A stretch of DNA of 49,105 bases, taken from contig NZ_LXEV01000005.1 of the NCBI RefSeq assembly GCF_001654965.1, positions 1 through 49,105 of the forward strand, in the 5' to 3' direction. Of this stretch, positions 29,188-38,982 are shown in pieces. Each line of letters starts with the position of its first letter. Position 1 is the stretch's first letter. The stretch is from Proteus hauseri ATCC 700826. GTDB taxonomy: Bacteria; Pseudomonadota; Gammaproteobacteria; Enterobacterales; Enterobacteriaceae. A model generated the notes under the pieces. It searched no databases, was not told where the DNA came from, and worked only from the letters and a program-made list of their open reading frames with translations. The position numbers and the translations under genes are program-made.

Positions 29188-31308
29188 ATGAATAAAATAT
29201 TAAAAATGCTAATTACAGCCTTTCTGTTAATAACAATGTTTTCATTAATTGTTATGCCGATGAGTGCTGAACAACAATATATCTTTGGTATAATAAATAT
29301 ATTGTTGCTGCTTGTTATTGGTTTTAAAAAATCCAAAAAGCGATTATTAACAATGGTTTTTTTATCGTTGCTAATGTCTACGCGTTATCTCTATTGGCGA
29401 GCAACAAACACTCTTAATTTTAATACTACTATTGAAGCTATTTTAGGTAGTGGTTTATTTATGGCAGAAATTTACTCTTGGATGATTTTAGTTCTGGGTT
29501 ATTTCCAAACATCGTGGCCATTAAATAGAAAAATTGCACCACTACCAAAAGATATTTCTCAATGGCCAACAGTAGATATTTATATTCCAACATATAACGA
29601 AAGTCTTGATGTTGTTCGTGATACTGTTTTAGCGGCTCAAGCTATCGATTATCCACAAGATAAAATGAAGGTTTATTTATTGGATGATGGTAGTCGTGAA
29701 GAATTTAAACAATTCGCGAGTGATGTGGGTGTCACTTATATTGAACGTGAAGTTCATGATCACGCAAAAGCAGGTAATTTGAATCATGCTATGGCATTGA
29801 CGGATGGTGAATTAATCTGTGTATTTGATTGCGATCACATAGCAACACGCGTCTTTTTACAAGCGACAGTAGGAAGCTTTTTGCAAGACCCTAAACTTGC
29901 GCTGATTCAAACGCCACACTATTTTTATTCATCAGATCCTTTTGAACGCAACTTAAGTGCTGCGAAAGATGCTCCCCATGAAGGTGCTCTATTTTATGGT
30001 CCAGTTCAACGTGGAAATGACAACTGGAATGCAACGTTTTTCTGTGGCTCTTGTGCCGTTATGCGACGTAGTGCTCTTGATGAAATCGATGGTATTGCTG
30101 TTGAAACAGTGACAGAAGATGCACATACAGCGTTAAAACTACAACGCTTAGGATGGAATTCCGCATTTATTGATATTCCTTTGGCTGCGGGTTTGGCAAC
30201 AGAACGTTTAGCCTTACATGTTAACCAACGTATTCGTTGGGCTAGAGGGATGACTCAAATATTTAGGGTTGATAATCCTATGTTAGGTCGAGGGCTAACT
30301 TTTCCTCAGCGCTTATGTTATCTCAATGCGATGATGCATTTTCAGTATGGTTTACCTCGGATTATATTCTTAACTGCCCCCTTACTGTTTATGTTATTTA
30401 ACCTCAATATTATTGCCTCTTCAGCAAGTATGATTTTTGCGTACGCATTGCCTCATTTAATTATGTCGGTATATGTGAATTCCAAAAATATTGGTAAATA
30501 TCGTTATTCTTTCTGGGGAGAAGTATATGAAACGGTTATGGCATTTAGTTTGGTATTACCTACATTATTAAGCTTAATTTCACCAAAACTTGGTAAGTTT
30601 AATGTAACGGATAAAGGTGATCTGCTTGATAAAAGTTTTATGGATTATCTAACTGTACGTCCTTTGATTATCACTGCACTTTTTCTTATTGCAGGTATTT
30701 CATGGGTAGTTGTTCGTTATTTATTAAATGATTTTCAAGGTATCGATCCGCTCGTTATTGTTTTAAACCTTGTTTGGGCAACTTACAGCTTATTTATTAT
30801 TTTAGCATCAATAGCTGTAGGTAAAGAGATGCGTCAAATCCGCAAACACACTCGTATTAAAGCAAATTTACCTATTACATTACATTTTGATGACGGTACT
30901 GAATTAACAACGACAACAGAAGATATTTCAATGGGGGGGGTATGCATTGCGATAAATAAAATGGCTGAAGTTCGTCAACATAATGTCACTTCCATTACCT
31001 TAAGTGTTCAACGAGATATCGTTACTCTGCCTGTCGATCAAGTTAGTTTGGAAAATAATCAATTACGGCTCGAATTTCTACCTATTGATTTAAATCTACG
31101 CCGTAAATTAGTCCGTATTATATTTGGTCGCGCTGATGCATGGATTAATCAAGCAGATTACAAAGATAGCCCAGTAAGAGAGCTTGGTGGTATTACGCGT
31201 TGTATTTTTGAATTGTTCTTTGGTCGTCGCCAGAAAATAAAAGCACCGGCTGTGCGCTCTAATGCTAAGTCATCGCTCTCTGTTCAATCAATTCACGGAG
31301 ATGACTAA
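29188..31308 (+). CDS. bcsA: Cellulose synthase catalytic subunit BcsA
   Basis: An inner-membrane family-2 glycosyltransferase (706 residues from this start) that polymerises UDP-glucose and threads the glucan through its membrane channel. Numbering from ATG 29179: D169-D170, D217-C-D219, FFCGS (287-291), T312-E-D314 and Q350RIRW354 are all intact. The C-terminal PilZ domain has RKHTR (555-559) and DISMGG (582-587), so c-di-GMP activation should be retained. The ATG at 29188 is preferred, 10 bp after AAAGG; ATG 29179 is only 1 bp from it. A G8 tract (30933-30940) encodes the PilZ MGGV. bcsB follows after 2 bp. Confidence 0.96.
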   Translation: MNKILKMLITAFLLITMFSLIVMPMSAEQQYIFGIINILLLLVIGFKKSKKRLLTMVFLSLLMSTRYLYWRATNTLNFNTTIEAILGSGLFMAEIYSWMILVLGYFQTSWPLNRKIAPLPKDISQWPTVDIYIPTYNESLDVVRDTVLAAQAIDYPQDKMKVYLLDDGSREEFKQFASDVGVTYIEREVHDHAKAGNLNHAMALTDGELICVFDCDHIATRVFLQATVGSFLQDPKLALIQTPHYFYSSDPFERNLSAAKDAPHEGALFYGPVQRGNDNWNATFFCGSCAVMRRSALDEIDGIAVETVTEDAHTALKLQRLGWNSAFIDIPLAAGLATERLALHVNQRIRWARGMTQIFRVDNPMLGRGLTFPQRLCYLNAMMHFQYGLPRIIFLTAPLLFMLFNLNIIASSASMIFAYALPHLIMSVYVNSKNIGKYRYSFWGEVYETVMAFSLVLPTLLSLISPKLGKFNVTDKGDLLDKSFMDYLTVRPLIITALFLIAGISWVVVRYLLNDFQGIDPLVIVLNLVWATYSLFIILASIAVGKEMRQIRKHTRIKANLPITLHFDDGTELTTTTEDISMGGVCIAINKMAEVRQHNVTSITLSVQRDIVTLPVDQVSLENNQLRLEFLPIDLNLRRKLVRIIFGRADAWINQADYKDSPVRELGGITRCIFELFFGRRQKIKAPAVRSNAKSSLSVQSIHGDD

Positions 31309-31310
31309 GA

Positions 31311-33671
31311 ATGAAAAAGAAACTGACTTTGATGCTAAGCCTGACAGCAATGGCTATTGCTAGCATTAATTTATCTCAAGCCGCGACAGGTATGTTTGAA
31401 CTAAATGGTGAAGCATTGCCTGACCCAACATCATATTCCCACTCACCATCTCAACAAAAAAATGAAGCTAATCAGCTTGATGGACAACTTGATAATTTAT
31501 CGCTTTCTGAAGCGCGCAATATTGAAGAGCAACTTACATTATCGCAAATGGGGAGCCCATCGCCGATAGTGTTATCTGGTAGACGTTTACTTTCAGGTGT
31601 CACTTTTAATATGGCAAATGATTTATTTATTGATAACGCCACATTAACGATGAAAGTAAAAGTATCACAAGGATTAGTGGAATCTGATCAGACGTTACAC
31701 TTAATGTTAAATGGTCAACCTATGGGATTTCTGCCTTTAGAAGAAGGTGATAAAGAACATGAATATATTCTGGAAATTCCTGAAATGATGCTTACTAATG
31801 TGAATAACCTTAGTTTTCGTTTGGCCAATCGTGATGCACTTGACGAAAACCAATGTACGCCACCGTTAGCTGATGGATTAAGCCTGACTATTTCCCCTGA
31901 ATCATCATTAGATTACCGGGGTCGTTGGATTAATGGCGGGTATAGTTTAGAGCGATTGCCCCTACCGTTCTTTGATCCCGACAGAATGACAGCGACCTCG
32001 TTACCAATAATATTGTCAGATAAACCAGATCACGCAGAAGTGACAACAGCAGCAATTGCCGCATCATGGTTTGGTAGTTTAAGCCATGATATTAGACAGT
32101 TTGATTTACCTGTTCTTATGAATCAATTACCGGAAAGTGATGGCATATTAATTGGTTATGCTGGGCAAACTATTGCTGGTATTACATTGCCATCGGGTAA
32201 TAATGGGCAACTCACCATTGTTGATAACCCTGTCGATCCTGTTTTTAAATTATTACTTATTAGTGGTGATGATGAAAAATCATTACGCCAAGCTGTTTGG
32301 GCTTTAAATAGCGGTAAATTACCGCAAAAGGATCATTTAGATGTCCCTACACAAAATCTCGTTACTCGCAAAGATTACGATGCACCACGTTGGTTAAATA
32401 CAGATAAACCCGTTACGTTAGGGCAAATAGCCAATGGTAGTGATGATTTTACCCGCCAAGGTATCAATCATGCGCCTAATCAGTTCTCGTTTCGTGTATC
32501 ACCCGATCTATTTTGGTGGGATGGCGATGCATTACCGTTAGAACTAAAATATGTATTTCCTCATTCCGATAAACTTAATAATCGTAATTCATCATTAATT
32601 GTATCTTTAAATAACCAATTTATTGGTTCTTTATATCCTGCTCGTTCAGAGCCTTTAGGTATGCTAAGACAGTGGTTAGGCATAGAGAGTGAACAGCAAA
32701 GTAGCACTCTTTATTTAAGTCCTCATCAGATTTATAGCCAAAATCAATTACAGTTCTATTTTGATTTGCGTGAGCCTGACGATTCTCCTTGTATTTTAGC
32801 TGATGGCAGTAATTTGATTAGTCGTATTGAACCGCAATCAACACTGCAATTTAAAAATACTTGGCACTACTCAAGAATGCCTAATTTAGCTTATTTTTCA
32901 GGTGCTTCATTTCCATTTAGCCGCCGTGCTGATTTTTCACAAACCACATTGTTATTACCAGAAAATCCAACAGTTGAAGAGCTTTATACTTTAGTGAATT
33001 TAATGGCGAGATCAGGTTATTCCACAGGAACACCTATTTCATATGCCTCTGTTTTTTTAGGTGCGAAAGCGTTAGAAAAAAGTAATTTAACTCAACATGA
33101 TGTGTTAGCTATTGGTTCATTAAATAGTGATGGATTTTTGCCTGCTCGTTTTTCTCAACAGGCATTTTCATTTGTGAATAAAAATATCGAAATCAAGTCG
33201 CAATCTATTATCGATAAAGCCAAAGGCTGGCTTGCTGGTGATGTCTTATCACAAGGTGGTGATGCTGCCAATTATTTGTCTTCACTTAATGATTGGCGAG
33301 GTATGGTGAGTTTTGTCTCTCCTTGGGCTAAAGATCGTGTTGTTGTGTTAGTTACGGCAAAGGGTAATACATCAATAAAAACGATTATTGGCGATTTAAA
33401 TTTAGCTGATATTAATGCGGCGATTAAAGGCGATATCACACTAATAAGTGGAAAAGATACCGTTAGAAGTTTTCATTTAGGTGAACACTTTTCTCAGGGC
33501 GATTTACCTCTATTACAGCAATTTCTTTGGTACAGCTCTCGACATGTGTACTTGTTAGGACTTTTAGCTGTCGGTTTTTGTGCATTGACGGGAATGGTGA
33601 CCTATTGCTGGTTACAACGTCGTTCTGCGCGTCGTTTAGCTCAAATATCACAGCATCATTCAGATAAATAG
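31311..33671 (+). CDS. bcsB: Cellulose synthase periplasmic subunit BcsB
   Basis: A 786-residue protein with a signal peptide (about residues 1-25, ending LSQAA), carbohydrate-binding and flavodoxin-like domains in the periplasm, and a C-terminal membrane anchor (about 750-772, LGLLAVGFCALTGMVTYCW). It binds BcsA and guides the nascent chain. Length fits the family (about 780). It starts 2 bp after the bcsA stop and so is translationally coupled. Confidence 0.95.
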   Translation: MKKKLTLMLSLTAMAIASINLSQAATGMFELNGEALPDPTSYSHSPSQQKNEANQLDGQLDNLSLSEARNIEEQLTLSQMGSPSPIVLSGRRLLSGVTFNMANDLFIDNATLTMKVKVSQGLVESDQTLHLMLNGQPMGFLPLEEGDKEHEYILEIPEMMLTNVNNLSFRLANRDALDENQCTPPLADGLSLTISPESSLDYRGRWINGGYSLERLPLPFFDPDRMTATSLPIILSDKPDHAEVTTAAIAASWFGSLSHDIRQFDLPVLMNQLPESDGILIGYAGQTIAGITLPSGNNGQLTIVDNPVDPVFKLLLISGDDEKSLRQAVWALNSGKLPQKDHLDVPTQNLVTRKDYDAPRWLNTDKPVTLGQIANGSDDFTRQGINHAPNQFSFRVSPDLFWWDGDALPLELKYVFPHSDKLNNRNSSLIVSLNNQFIGSLYPARSEPLGMLRQWLGIESEQQSSTLYLSPHQIYSQNQLQFYFDLREPDDSPCILADGSNLISRIEPQSTLQFKNTWHYSRMPNLAYFSGASFPFSRRADFSQTTLLLPENPTVEELYTLVNLMARSGYSTGTPISYASVFLGAKALEKSNLTQHDVLAIGSLNSDGFLPARFSQQAFSFVNKNIEIKSQSIIDKAKGWLAGDVLSQGGDAANYLSSLNDWRGMVSFVSPWAKDRVVVLVTAKGNTSIKTIIGDLNLADINAAIKGDITLISGKDTVRSFHLGEHFSQGDLPLLQQFLWYSSRHVYLLGLLAVGFCALTGMVTYCWLQRRSARRLAQISQHHSDK

Positions 33672-33683
33672 GGGGGACTAATA

Positions 33684-36600
33684 ATGAAAAATCATGCGCT
33701 GAATATAATAGTAAAAGTGATTTATGCGAGTTGTATTCTTGGTGTAACAAGCCAAGTACAAGCAACAGCAACAGATCCTAATATTGTTAGTTCTTTAATT
33801 GAACAAGCTAACTATTGGCATGGTAAAGCACACGATGAACGTGCAGTAGAGGCGTTGCAAAAAGTACTGATTATGGAAAGTAATAATCAGGATGCGCTCT
33901 ATTTAATGGCTTTCTTTACTGCACAACAAGGTAATGAAAAGCAAGCGACTTATTGGCGTGAAAAGCTTGTACAAATAGCGCCTCAAGATCCGCGTATTGA
34001 GGGATTAAAAAACATCCGATCATCAAAATTTAATGATCAGCAATTAGGTTATGCCAGAGAGTTAGCTAAAAAAGGGCAACATGAAGAAGCGATAAAAGCC
34101 TATCAGCGTTTATTTGTGAGTAATGAACCCCCTGAAACAGTGGCTCTTGAATATTATCAAACGATGGCGGGTATTCCTGCAATGTTGCCACAAGCTATTG
34201 CTGGATTAAAACAACGTGCTGCATTAATGCCAGATAATAAAGAAACGCAGAAAGCATTAGGACTAACATTAACTTATAACGAAGAGACTCGCCGTGAAGG
34301 GATTGCTGTTTTAAGTAAGATCTCAGGTGATGAATCTGCCAATAAAGGGCTTCGCCAAGCATTATTATGGCTTAATGTTCGTCCTGATGATGAAGGATTA
34401 TATAAAGCGTATTTACAAGTAAACCCTAAAGATACTGCAATTGCAGAGCATTTCCAAAGTGCAATTCAAGGTAATGCTCGTCAAGCAGGTTATGAAGCAT
34501 TAAATAAAGGTAAATTGAAAGATGCCGAAAATTATTTCAAACAGGCTTTATCTGCTGACAATAAAGATGCACAAGCTCTGGCTGGATTAGGTTATACCGC
34601 TTTACGCTCTGGCGACTTAGCAACAGGGCAGCGTTTATTGAATCAAGCGGCACTTTCTGGTGGTGATCAAGGCAGCAAATGGAAACAACAAGCTGATGAT
34701 GCGGGTTTTTACGCTCAGTTGCGTGATGCACAACAACATGCCAAACAAGGACAAATCCAACAGGCTTTAGATAAGTTATCGCCTCTCACTGGAGCAAGCG
34801 GTGAGAAAGGATTATCAGCTAACTTATTACAAGCCGATTTATTGCGTAAACAAGGAAACTTGCCTGCGGCTCATCAATTGCTTGCGGGTTTATATCAACA
34901 AAATAGTCGTAATGAAAAAGTAGTTTCAGCTTACTATTATTTATTGGTACAAGAAGGCCAAAATAGTAAAGCAGAGCAGTTAGTTACTCAGCAATCAGCT
35001 TCTTTACGTCAAAAATTAACGGCGAATACTGATCCTTCAGAAAAACTACGTCGTGAAGCACAAAAAGCATTAGAAAATGGTCATCGTGTTCAAGCTAGAC
35101 AATTACTTGTTCAGGCTCAACGCAAAAGCCCGCAAAATAATTGGGTGTATTTGGATTTAGCGCGTTTAATGGCTGCTGATGGTGATAGTGCTGGTGCAAA
35201 AAATATTATTTCACAGTTAGAAAATCGCAAAAATAGCGATACCGATTATGTTGCATCACTATTTTATGCTGAACAAAAACAGTGGGATAAAGTTTTTAAT
35301 TTGCTAAATAGTCATAATCAACAAACTGAAGCTGAAAAAGAGTTACTACAACGTGCTCGTTTTTATCGTCAATTGACGCAAGCAGAACATTATCGTCAAT
35401 CAGGTAATATTGTTGCGGTACGTAATACATTGCGTCCATTGATTAATCAGGTTGCTGATTATCCAAATGATGTTGGAGAATTGGCAGAAAAGTTGGTTAA
35501 CAGCGGCTTAAATGATGAAGCGTTACAACTTATTGAAAATGATATTGCCAAAGGAACAAAAGGTTCTGTTGGTAACTACGCGGGTCACATTAATGTTTTC
35601 AACGAGTTAGGCCATTATGCACAAGCAACTAGCTTGATTAATGATCCTGCATTACAGCAAGAAACATCTATTGCTGATAAAAAACGTTTAGAAGTGAACA
35701 CTAAAATTGCACAAGCTGATAATTTGCGTGAAAAAGGTGAAATTAAAGCCGCTTACGATACGTTAGTTGGCGCATTAAATACCTCGCCGGATGATCCTGA
35801 TTTATTAATGGCATTAAGTCGCGTTTATTTATCACAATCAATGCCGGATCAATCTAATAAAATTCTCTCTTATTTAGAAAAAGAGCAAGGCAAAGACAGC
35901 AAACTTATTCAGGCTCAAATAGAAGTTGCACTAGCACAAAAAGATGGCCGAAAAGCACAACAGTTATTGCAACAACTTCCTGCATCTTCACAACCTGCTT
36001 ATTTGTTGCAAGCAGCTCAAATTGCACAATTAAACGGTGAAAACCGCAAAGCCCTTACATTGTTGCGTAGTGCACAATGGCAAAATACAGCGGGAGGAAC
36101 CTCAAATACAGGTGTCATTAAAACTTCGGCAGGGCAGCTTAGCGATATTCATGGTGATAATAGTGTTATCGCGAATTCCATTTATGAACGTAAAGAGATG
36201 GCTTCTGTTCAACGTTCTATTCATGAATTAGAAGAAAAAGTTTCACCTTGGGTTCAAGGGGGGGTTGCTGTTCGTCATCGTAATGGTGATAAAGGATTAT
36301 CCAATGTTACCGAAATAGCTGCGCCAATCAGTATCTCTAGTGTTCCAGGTGAAGAGTTCCGTTGGGAATTTAATGTTACCCCCGTTTCTATGACCAGTGG
36401 CGCTGTTTCTGGAGAACGAGCAAACCGCTTTGGCTCGGGCCAATTACAACATGCTGAGCGCTTTGCGAAAAATAGTGATAACAATAATGAAAAAGCCAAA
36501 ATTAATGCGGATGAAGCAGGAAGCCAACGTGCATCAGGTGTTGAATTAGGTTTACGCTTATCACAAGATGATGTCAGCTTTGATGTAGGTTCAACACCAA

Positions 36601-37379
36601 TCAATCAAGACTCAGCTACGGTTGTTGGGGGTGTTACTTATTCACCTAAAATTGGTCAAAATGGACAGTTAACATTAACCGCTGAACGCAGAGCGATTAA
36701 AGACAGTTTACTTTCTTATATGGGACGTACTGATCCATTAACAGGAGAAAGCTGGGGTCGCGTAACACGTAATGGCGCAAGTGCTCAATATGCGTGGGAT
36801 GATGGTAAAGTTGGTGCTTATGCTGGTGGTGGTTTTTACAGTTATAACGGTAAAAGTGTTTCAAGTAACGAGGAAGTCAAAGCTTGGATCGGTTCATATG
36901 CAAAATTTTATCAAGACGATCAGCAAGAGTTAAAAGCAGGTGTTCATGTTGATTATATGAACTTTAGCAATAACCAAAACTATTTCTCATTAGGTCATGG
37001 TGGATATTTCAGTCCACAAGATTATGTATCAGTTTCATTACCTGTTGCTTATACGCGTCGTTTTGATAAGGGGGAGGTCTCATTAAATGGTGCTGTTGGT
37101 GTACAAAGTTATAAACAAAAAGGTAGCGACTATTTTCCTACACACTCTTATATGCAAGATAATTTAAATCAACATAACGCTTCAGATCCTCGTATTAAAT
37201 CGCATTATGAAGAACAAGATGAAACAAATATAACCTATCGATTAGGTTTAGATGCAAAATATTATCTCACTAAAGAATCTGAATTAGGTATCAGTATTTC
37301 ACATGATACTTCAGGTGATTATGCCGAAGATAATATGTGGTTACACCTAAAATATACACCAGATTTTCTATCTAAATAA
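33684..37379 (+). CDS. bcsC: Cellulose export outer-membrane protein BcsC
   Basis: A 1231-residue protein with a signal peptide (about 1-28, SQVQATA), a long TPR superhelix in the periplasm (about 30-800, many A-L-G-Y/N-P-type repeats), and a C-terminal 16-strand beta-barrel of the BCSC_C type (about 850-1231, ending LHLKYTPDFLSK). It exports cellulose across the outer membrane. The ribosome-binding region contains a G6 run, and a G7 tract (36258-36264, codons 859-861) marks the start of the barrel. Confidence 0.94.
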   Translation: MKNHALNIIVKVIYASCILGVTSQVQATATDPNIVSSLIEQANYWHGKAHDERAVEALQKVLIMESNNQDALYLMAFFTAQQGNEKQATYWREKLVQIAPQDPRIEGLKNIRSSKFNDQQLGYARELAKKGQHEEAIKAYQRLFVSNEPPETVALEYYQTMAGIPAMLPQAIAGLKQRAALMPDNKETQKALGLTLTYNEETRREGIAVLSKISGDESANKGLRQALLWLNVRPDDEGLYKAYLQVNPKDTAIAEHFQSAIQGNARQAGYEALNKGKLKDAENYFKQALSADNKDAQALAGLGYTALRSGDLATGQRLLNQAALSGGDQGSKWKQQADDAGFYAQLRDAQQHAKQGQIQQALDKLSPLTGASGEKGLSANLLQADLLRKQGNLPAAHQLLAGLYQQNSRNEKVVSAYYYLLVQEGQNSKAEQLVTQQSASLRQKLTANTDPSEKLRREAQKALENGHRVQARQLLVQAQRKSPQNNWVYLDLARLMAADGDSAGAKNIISQLENRKNSDTDYVASLFYAEQKQWDKVFNLLNSHNQQTEAEKELLQRARFYRQLTQAEHYRQSGNIVAVRNTLRPLINQVADYPNDVGELAEKLVNSGLNDEALQLIENDIAKGTKGSVGNYAGHINVFNELGHYAQATSLINDPALQQETSIADKKRLEVNTKIAQADNLREKGEIKAAYDTLVGALNTSPDDPDLLMALSRVYLSQSMPDQSNKILSYLEKEQGKDSKLIQAQIEVALAQKDGRKAQQLLQQLPASSQPAYLLQAAQIAQLNGENRKALTLLRSAQWQNTAGGTSNTGVIKTSAGQLSDIHGDNSVIANSIYERKEMASVQRSIHELEEKVSPWVQGGVAVRHRNGDKGLSNVTEIAAPISISSVPGEEFRWEFNVTPVSMTSGAVSGERANRFGSGQLQHAERFAKNSDNNNEKAKINADEAGSQRASGVELGLRLSQDDVSFDVGSTPINQDSATVVGGVTYSPKIGQNGQLTLTAERRAIKDSLLSYMGRTDPLTGESWGRVTRNGASAQYAWDDGKVGAYAGGGFYSYNGKSVSSNEEVKAWIGSYAKFYQDDQQELKAGVHVDYMNFSNNQNYFSLGHGGYFSPQDYVSVSLPVAYTRRFDKGEVSLNGAVGVQSYKQKGSDYFPTHSYMQDNLNQHNASDPRIKSHYEEQDETNITYRLGLDAKYYLTKESELGISISHDTSGDYAEDNMWLHLKYTPDFLSK

Positions 37380-37394
37380 TAGAGGAGATAAATA

Positions 37395-37865
37395 ATGAAT
37401 AAGCATGATAGTGATATTTTACAATTACCTTTTGAAAGCGGCTGGCAAGATTTAACTCAGTTATTATTTTTCCAAGTGCTAAATGATAACGATATTTCAA
37501 CCGCAGAAAATAAATTAAAAACTATCGGTAAGGAAATGGCATTACGTTATCCTTTACCTGAAAGTGAAAATATTCAATTGCTTGAATCTCATATTAATCG
37601 TGTATTAACGTTATTTAAATGGGGATTTGTCACTATTTCACCCGCAATGAGTGAACTGTTATTAGTGCATTGTGCATGGCCTCATTTTACACAAAGTAAA
37701 GATGATCCACAGTGGCGAGCAGCAAGTGCAAGCGTATTAGAAGGATTATATGAAGGCTGGTTATCGCACCAAGGCGGTAATGAAAAAATGCAAGTTCATC
37801 GCCAATCTACAGATGCAAAAGATGTGTTTATTTTCCGTTATGCGCATCAAATATCTGCTGAGTAA
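37395..37865 (+). CDS. bcsD: Cellulose synthase subunit BcsD
   Basis: A 156-residue soluble protein, the same length as BcsD of Komagataeibacter, where an octameric ring in the periplasm or cytoplasm organises glucan chains into crystalline ribbons. No signal peptide is seen, as in known BcsD. The gene is 15 bp after bcsC. BcsD marks type I cellulose operons and is absent from E. coli. Confidence 0.87.
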   Translation: MNKHDSDILQLPFESGWQDLTQLLFFQVLNDNDISTAENKLKTIGKEMALRYPLPESENIQLLESHINRVLTLFKWGFVTISPAMSELLLVHCAWPHFTQSKDDPQWRAASASVLEGLYEGWLSHQGGNEKMQVHRQSTDAKDVFIFRYAHQISAE

Positions 37866-37873
37866 TAGAACGT

Positions 37874-37892
37874 ATGCTTTATTAATAAGCAT
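37874..37892 (+). promoter_or_regulatory. Intercistronic hairpin before the GGDEF gene
   Basis: ATGCTT-TATTAAT-AAGCAT is a 6-bp perfect stem directly before the GGAGG ribosome-binding site. It may tune translation or protect the upstream mRNA. Confidence 0.4.
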
Positions 37893-37904
37893 TGGAGGTT
37901 AAAA

Positions 37905-38810
37905 ATGAATGAAATAATATTTAATGATGATAATTCTAAATGCTTATTGATGAAGCAATTTACCAATGATGTTTTTATGATGATAGTGACAGATGCAGCA
38001 GGTAATATTGTTTATGCCAATGAAAAATATTGTCATTTTAATAATGTTTGTTTCGAAAATATCAAAGATAAAAAATATAATTTATTTTATTTAATTGATA
38101 AAAATAAAATAAATAACTGTAAGAAAAATAAAACGAAAGGTGTGTTTAGATTAGAAGCAAGCAATAATAGTAATCAGCAAAAAGATAAATGGGAAGATAT
38201 TAGTATTATTCCTGTTTTTGATACGGATAATATAATTTCTCATTATGTGTTTATTAGTTTGGATATTACTGATAAGGTAGAATTGAGAGAAGAGTTATTT
38301 AGTAAAAGTTATATTGATTCGTTAACAGGAATATCTAACCGATTATGTATTGTCGAAAAAATTGAAAATGAGCGGTTAAATATTAAAAATCCATCTTCTT
38401 TTTGTCTCGGTATTATTGATTGTGATAATTTTAAATTAATTAATGATAAATTTGGCCATCATGCAGGTGATAAAGTACTGTGTGAAATATCAAATAGATT
38501 ATTAAAATTAGAATCAAAAGAAGTTTATTGTGGCCGATTAGGTGGCGATGAATTTGCTATTCTTTTTCCATCTGGATTGCGCTCGTGTTCTATTGTTCTA
38601 TTAGAAATAATAGAATCACTATGGAATTCAATAGATAAACCAATAAAAATTAATTCAGATAAAATACTAACACCATCAATTAGCTTAGGTATCGCTGAAT
38701 ATCCAAAAGATGGAAAAACACTTTCTGAATTATTAAAATCTGCGGATAAAACATTGTATTCCATTAAAGAAAAAGGTGGGGGTAAATATGGGTTCTATTC
38801 TGGTTTTTAA
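37905..38810 (+). CDS. PAS-GGDEF diguanylate cyclase in the cellulose operon
   Basis: A 301-residue cytoplasmic protein with an N-terminal PAS domain (about 15-125) and a GGDEF domain (about 135-300). The active-site GGDEF is at residues 213-217, the metal Asp in the segment IIDCDNFKLIN, and DSLTGISNR starts the domain. It should make c-di-GMP from GTP. The product-inhibition I-site (RxxD at 204-207) is replaced by SKEV, so feedback inhibition is probably lost. No membrane segment is seen. Its place between bcsD and a galU-type gene suggests it supplies the signal for the PilZ domain of BcsA. Confidence 0.9.
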   Translation: MNEIIFNDDNSKCLLMKQFTNDVFMMIVTDAAGNIVYANEKYCHFNNVCFENIKDKKYNLFYLIDKNKINNCKKNKTKGVFRLEASNNSNQQKDKWEDISIIPVFDTDNIISHYVFISLDITDKVELREELFSKSYIDSLTGISNRLCIVEKIENERLNIKNPSSFCLGIIDCDNFKLINDKFGHHAGDKVLCEISNRLLKLESKEVYCGRLGGDEFAILFPSGLRSCSIVLLEIIESLWNSIDKPIKINSDKILTPSISLGIAEYPKDGKTLSELLKSADKTLYSIKEKGGGKYGFYSGF

Positions 38811-38857
38811 GTTAATCTAAATTAATTTCTATTTATAATTTATGTGGTGGATTTTTT

Positions 38858-38877
38858 ATCTCTATTTAGAGAGGGAT
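38858..38877 (+). other. Small hairpin between the GGDEF and galU-type genes
   Basis: TCTCTA-TT-TAGAGA forms a 6-bp stem within a longer imperfect TTATC/GGATAA repeat. No T-tract follows. A perfect TATAAT (38920-38925) lies downstream, but without a good -35, so a separate promoter for the next gene is possible but unproven. Confidence 0.35.
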
Positions 38878-38982
38878 AAGTATATTTAAAATTACGTCAC
38901 CGTTTTATTACTGAATTTTTATAATGTCATTTAAAAATACAGATCTATTAAGTTTATAAAATATCTATTTGAGGATTATATT

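Noticed and set aside
38920-38925. TATAAT as a separate promoter for the galU-type gene
   Set aside because: No acceptable -35 hexamer lies 16-18 bp upstream, so it is noted with the neighbouring hairpin rather than called.
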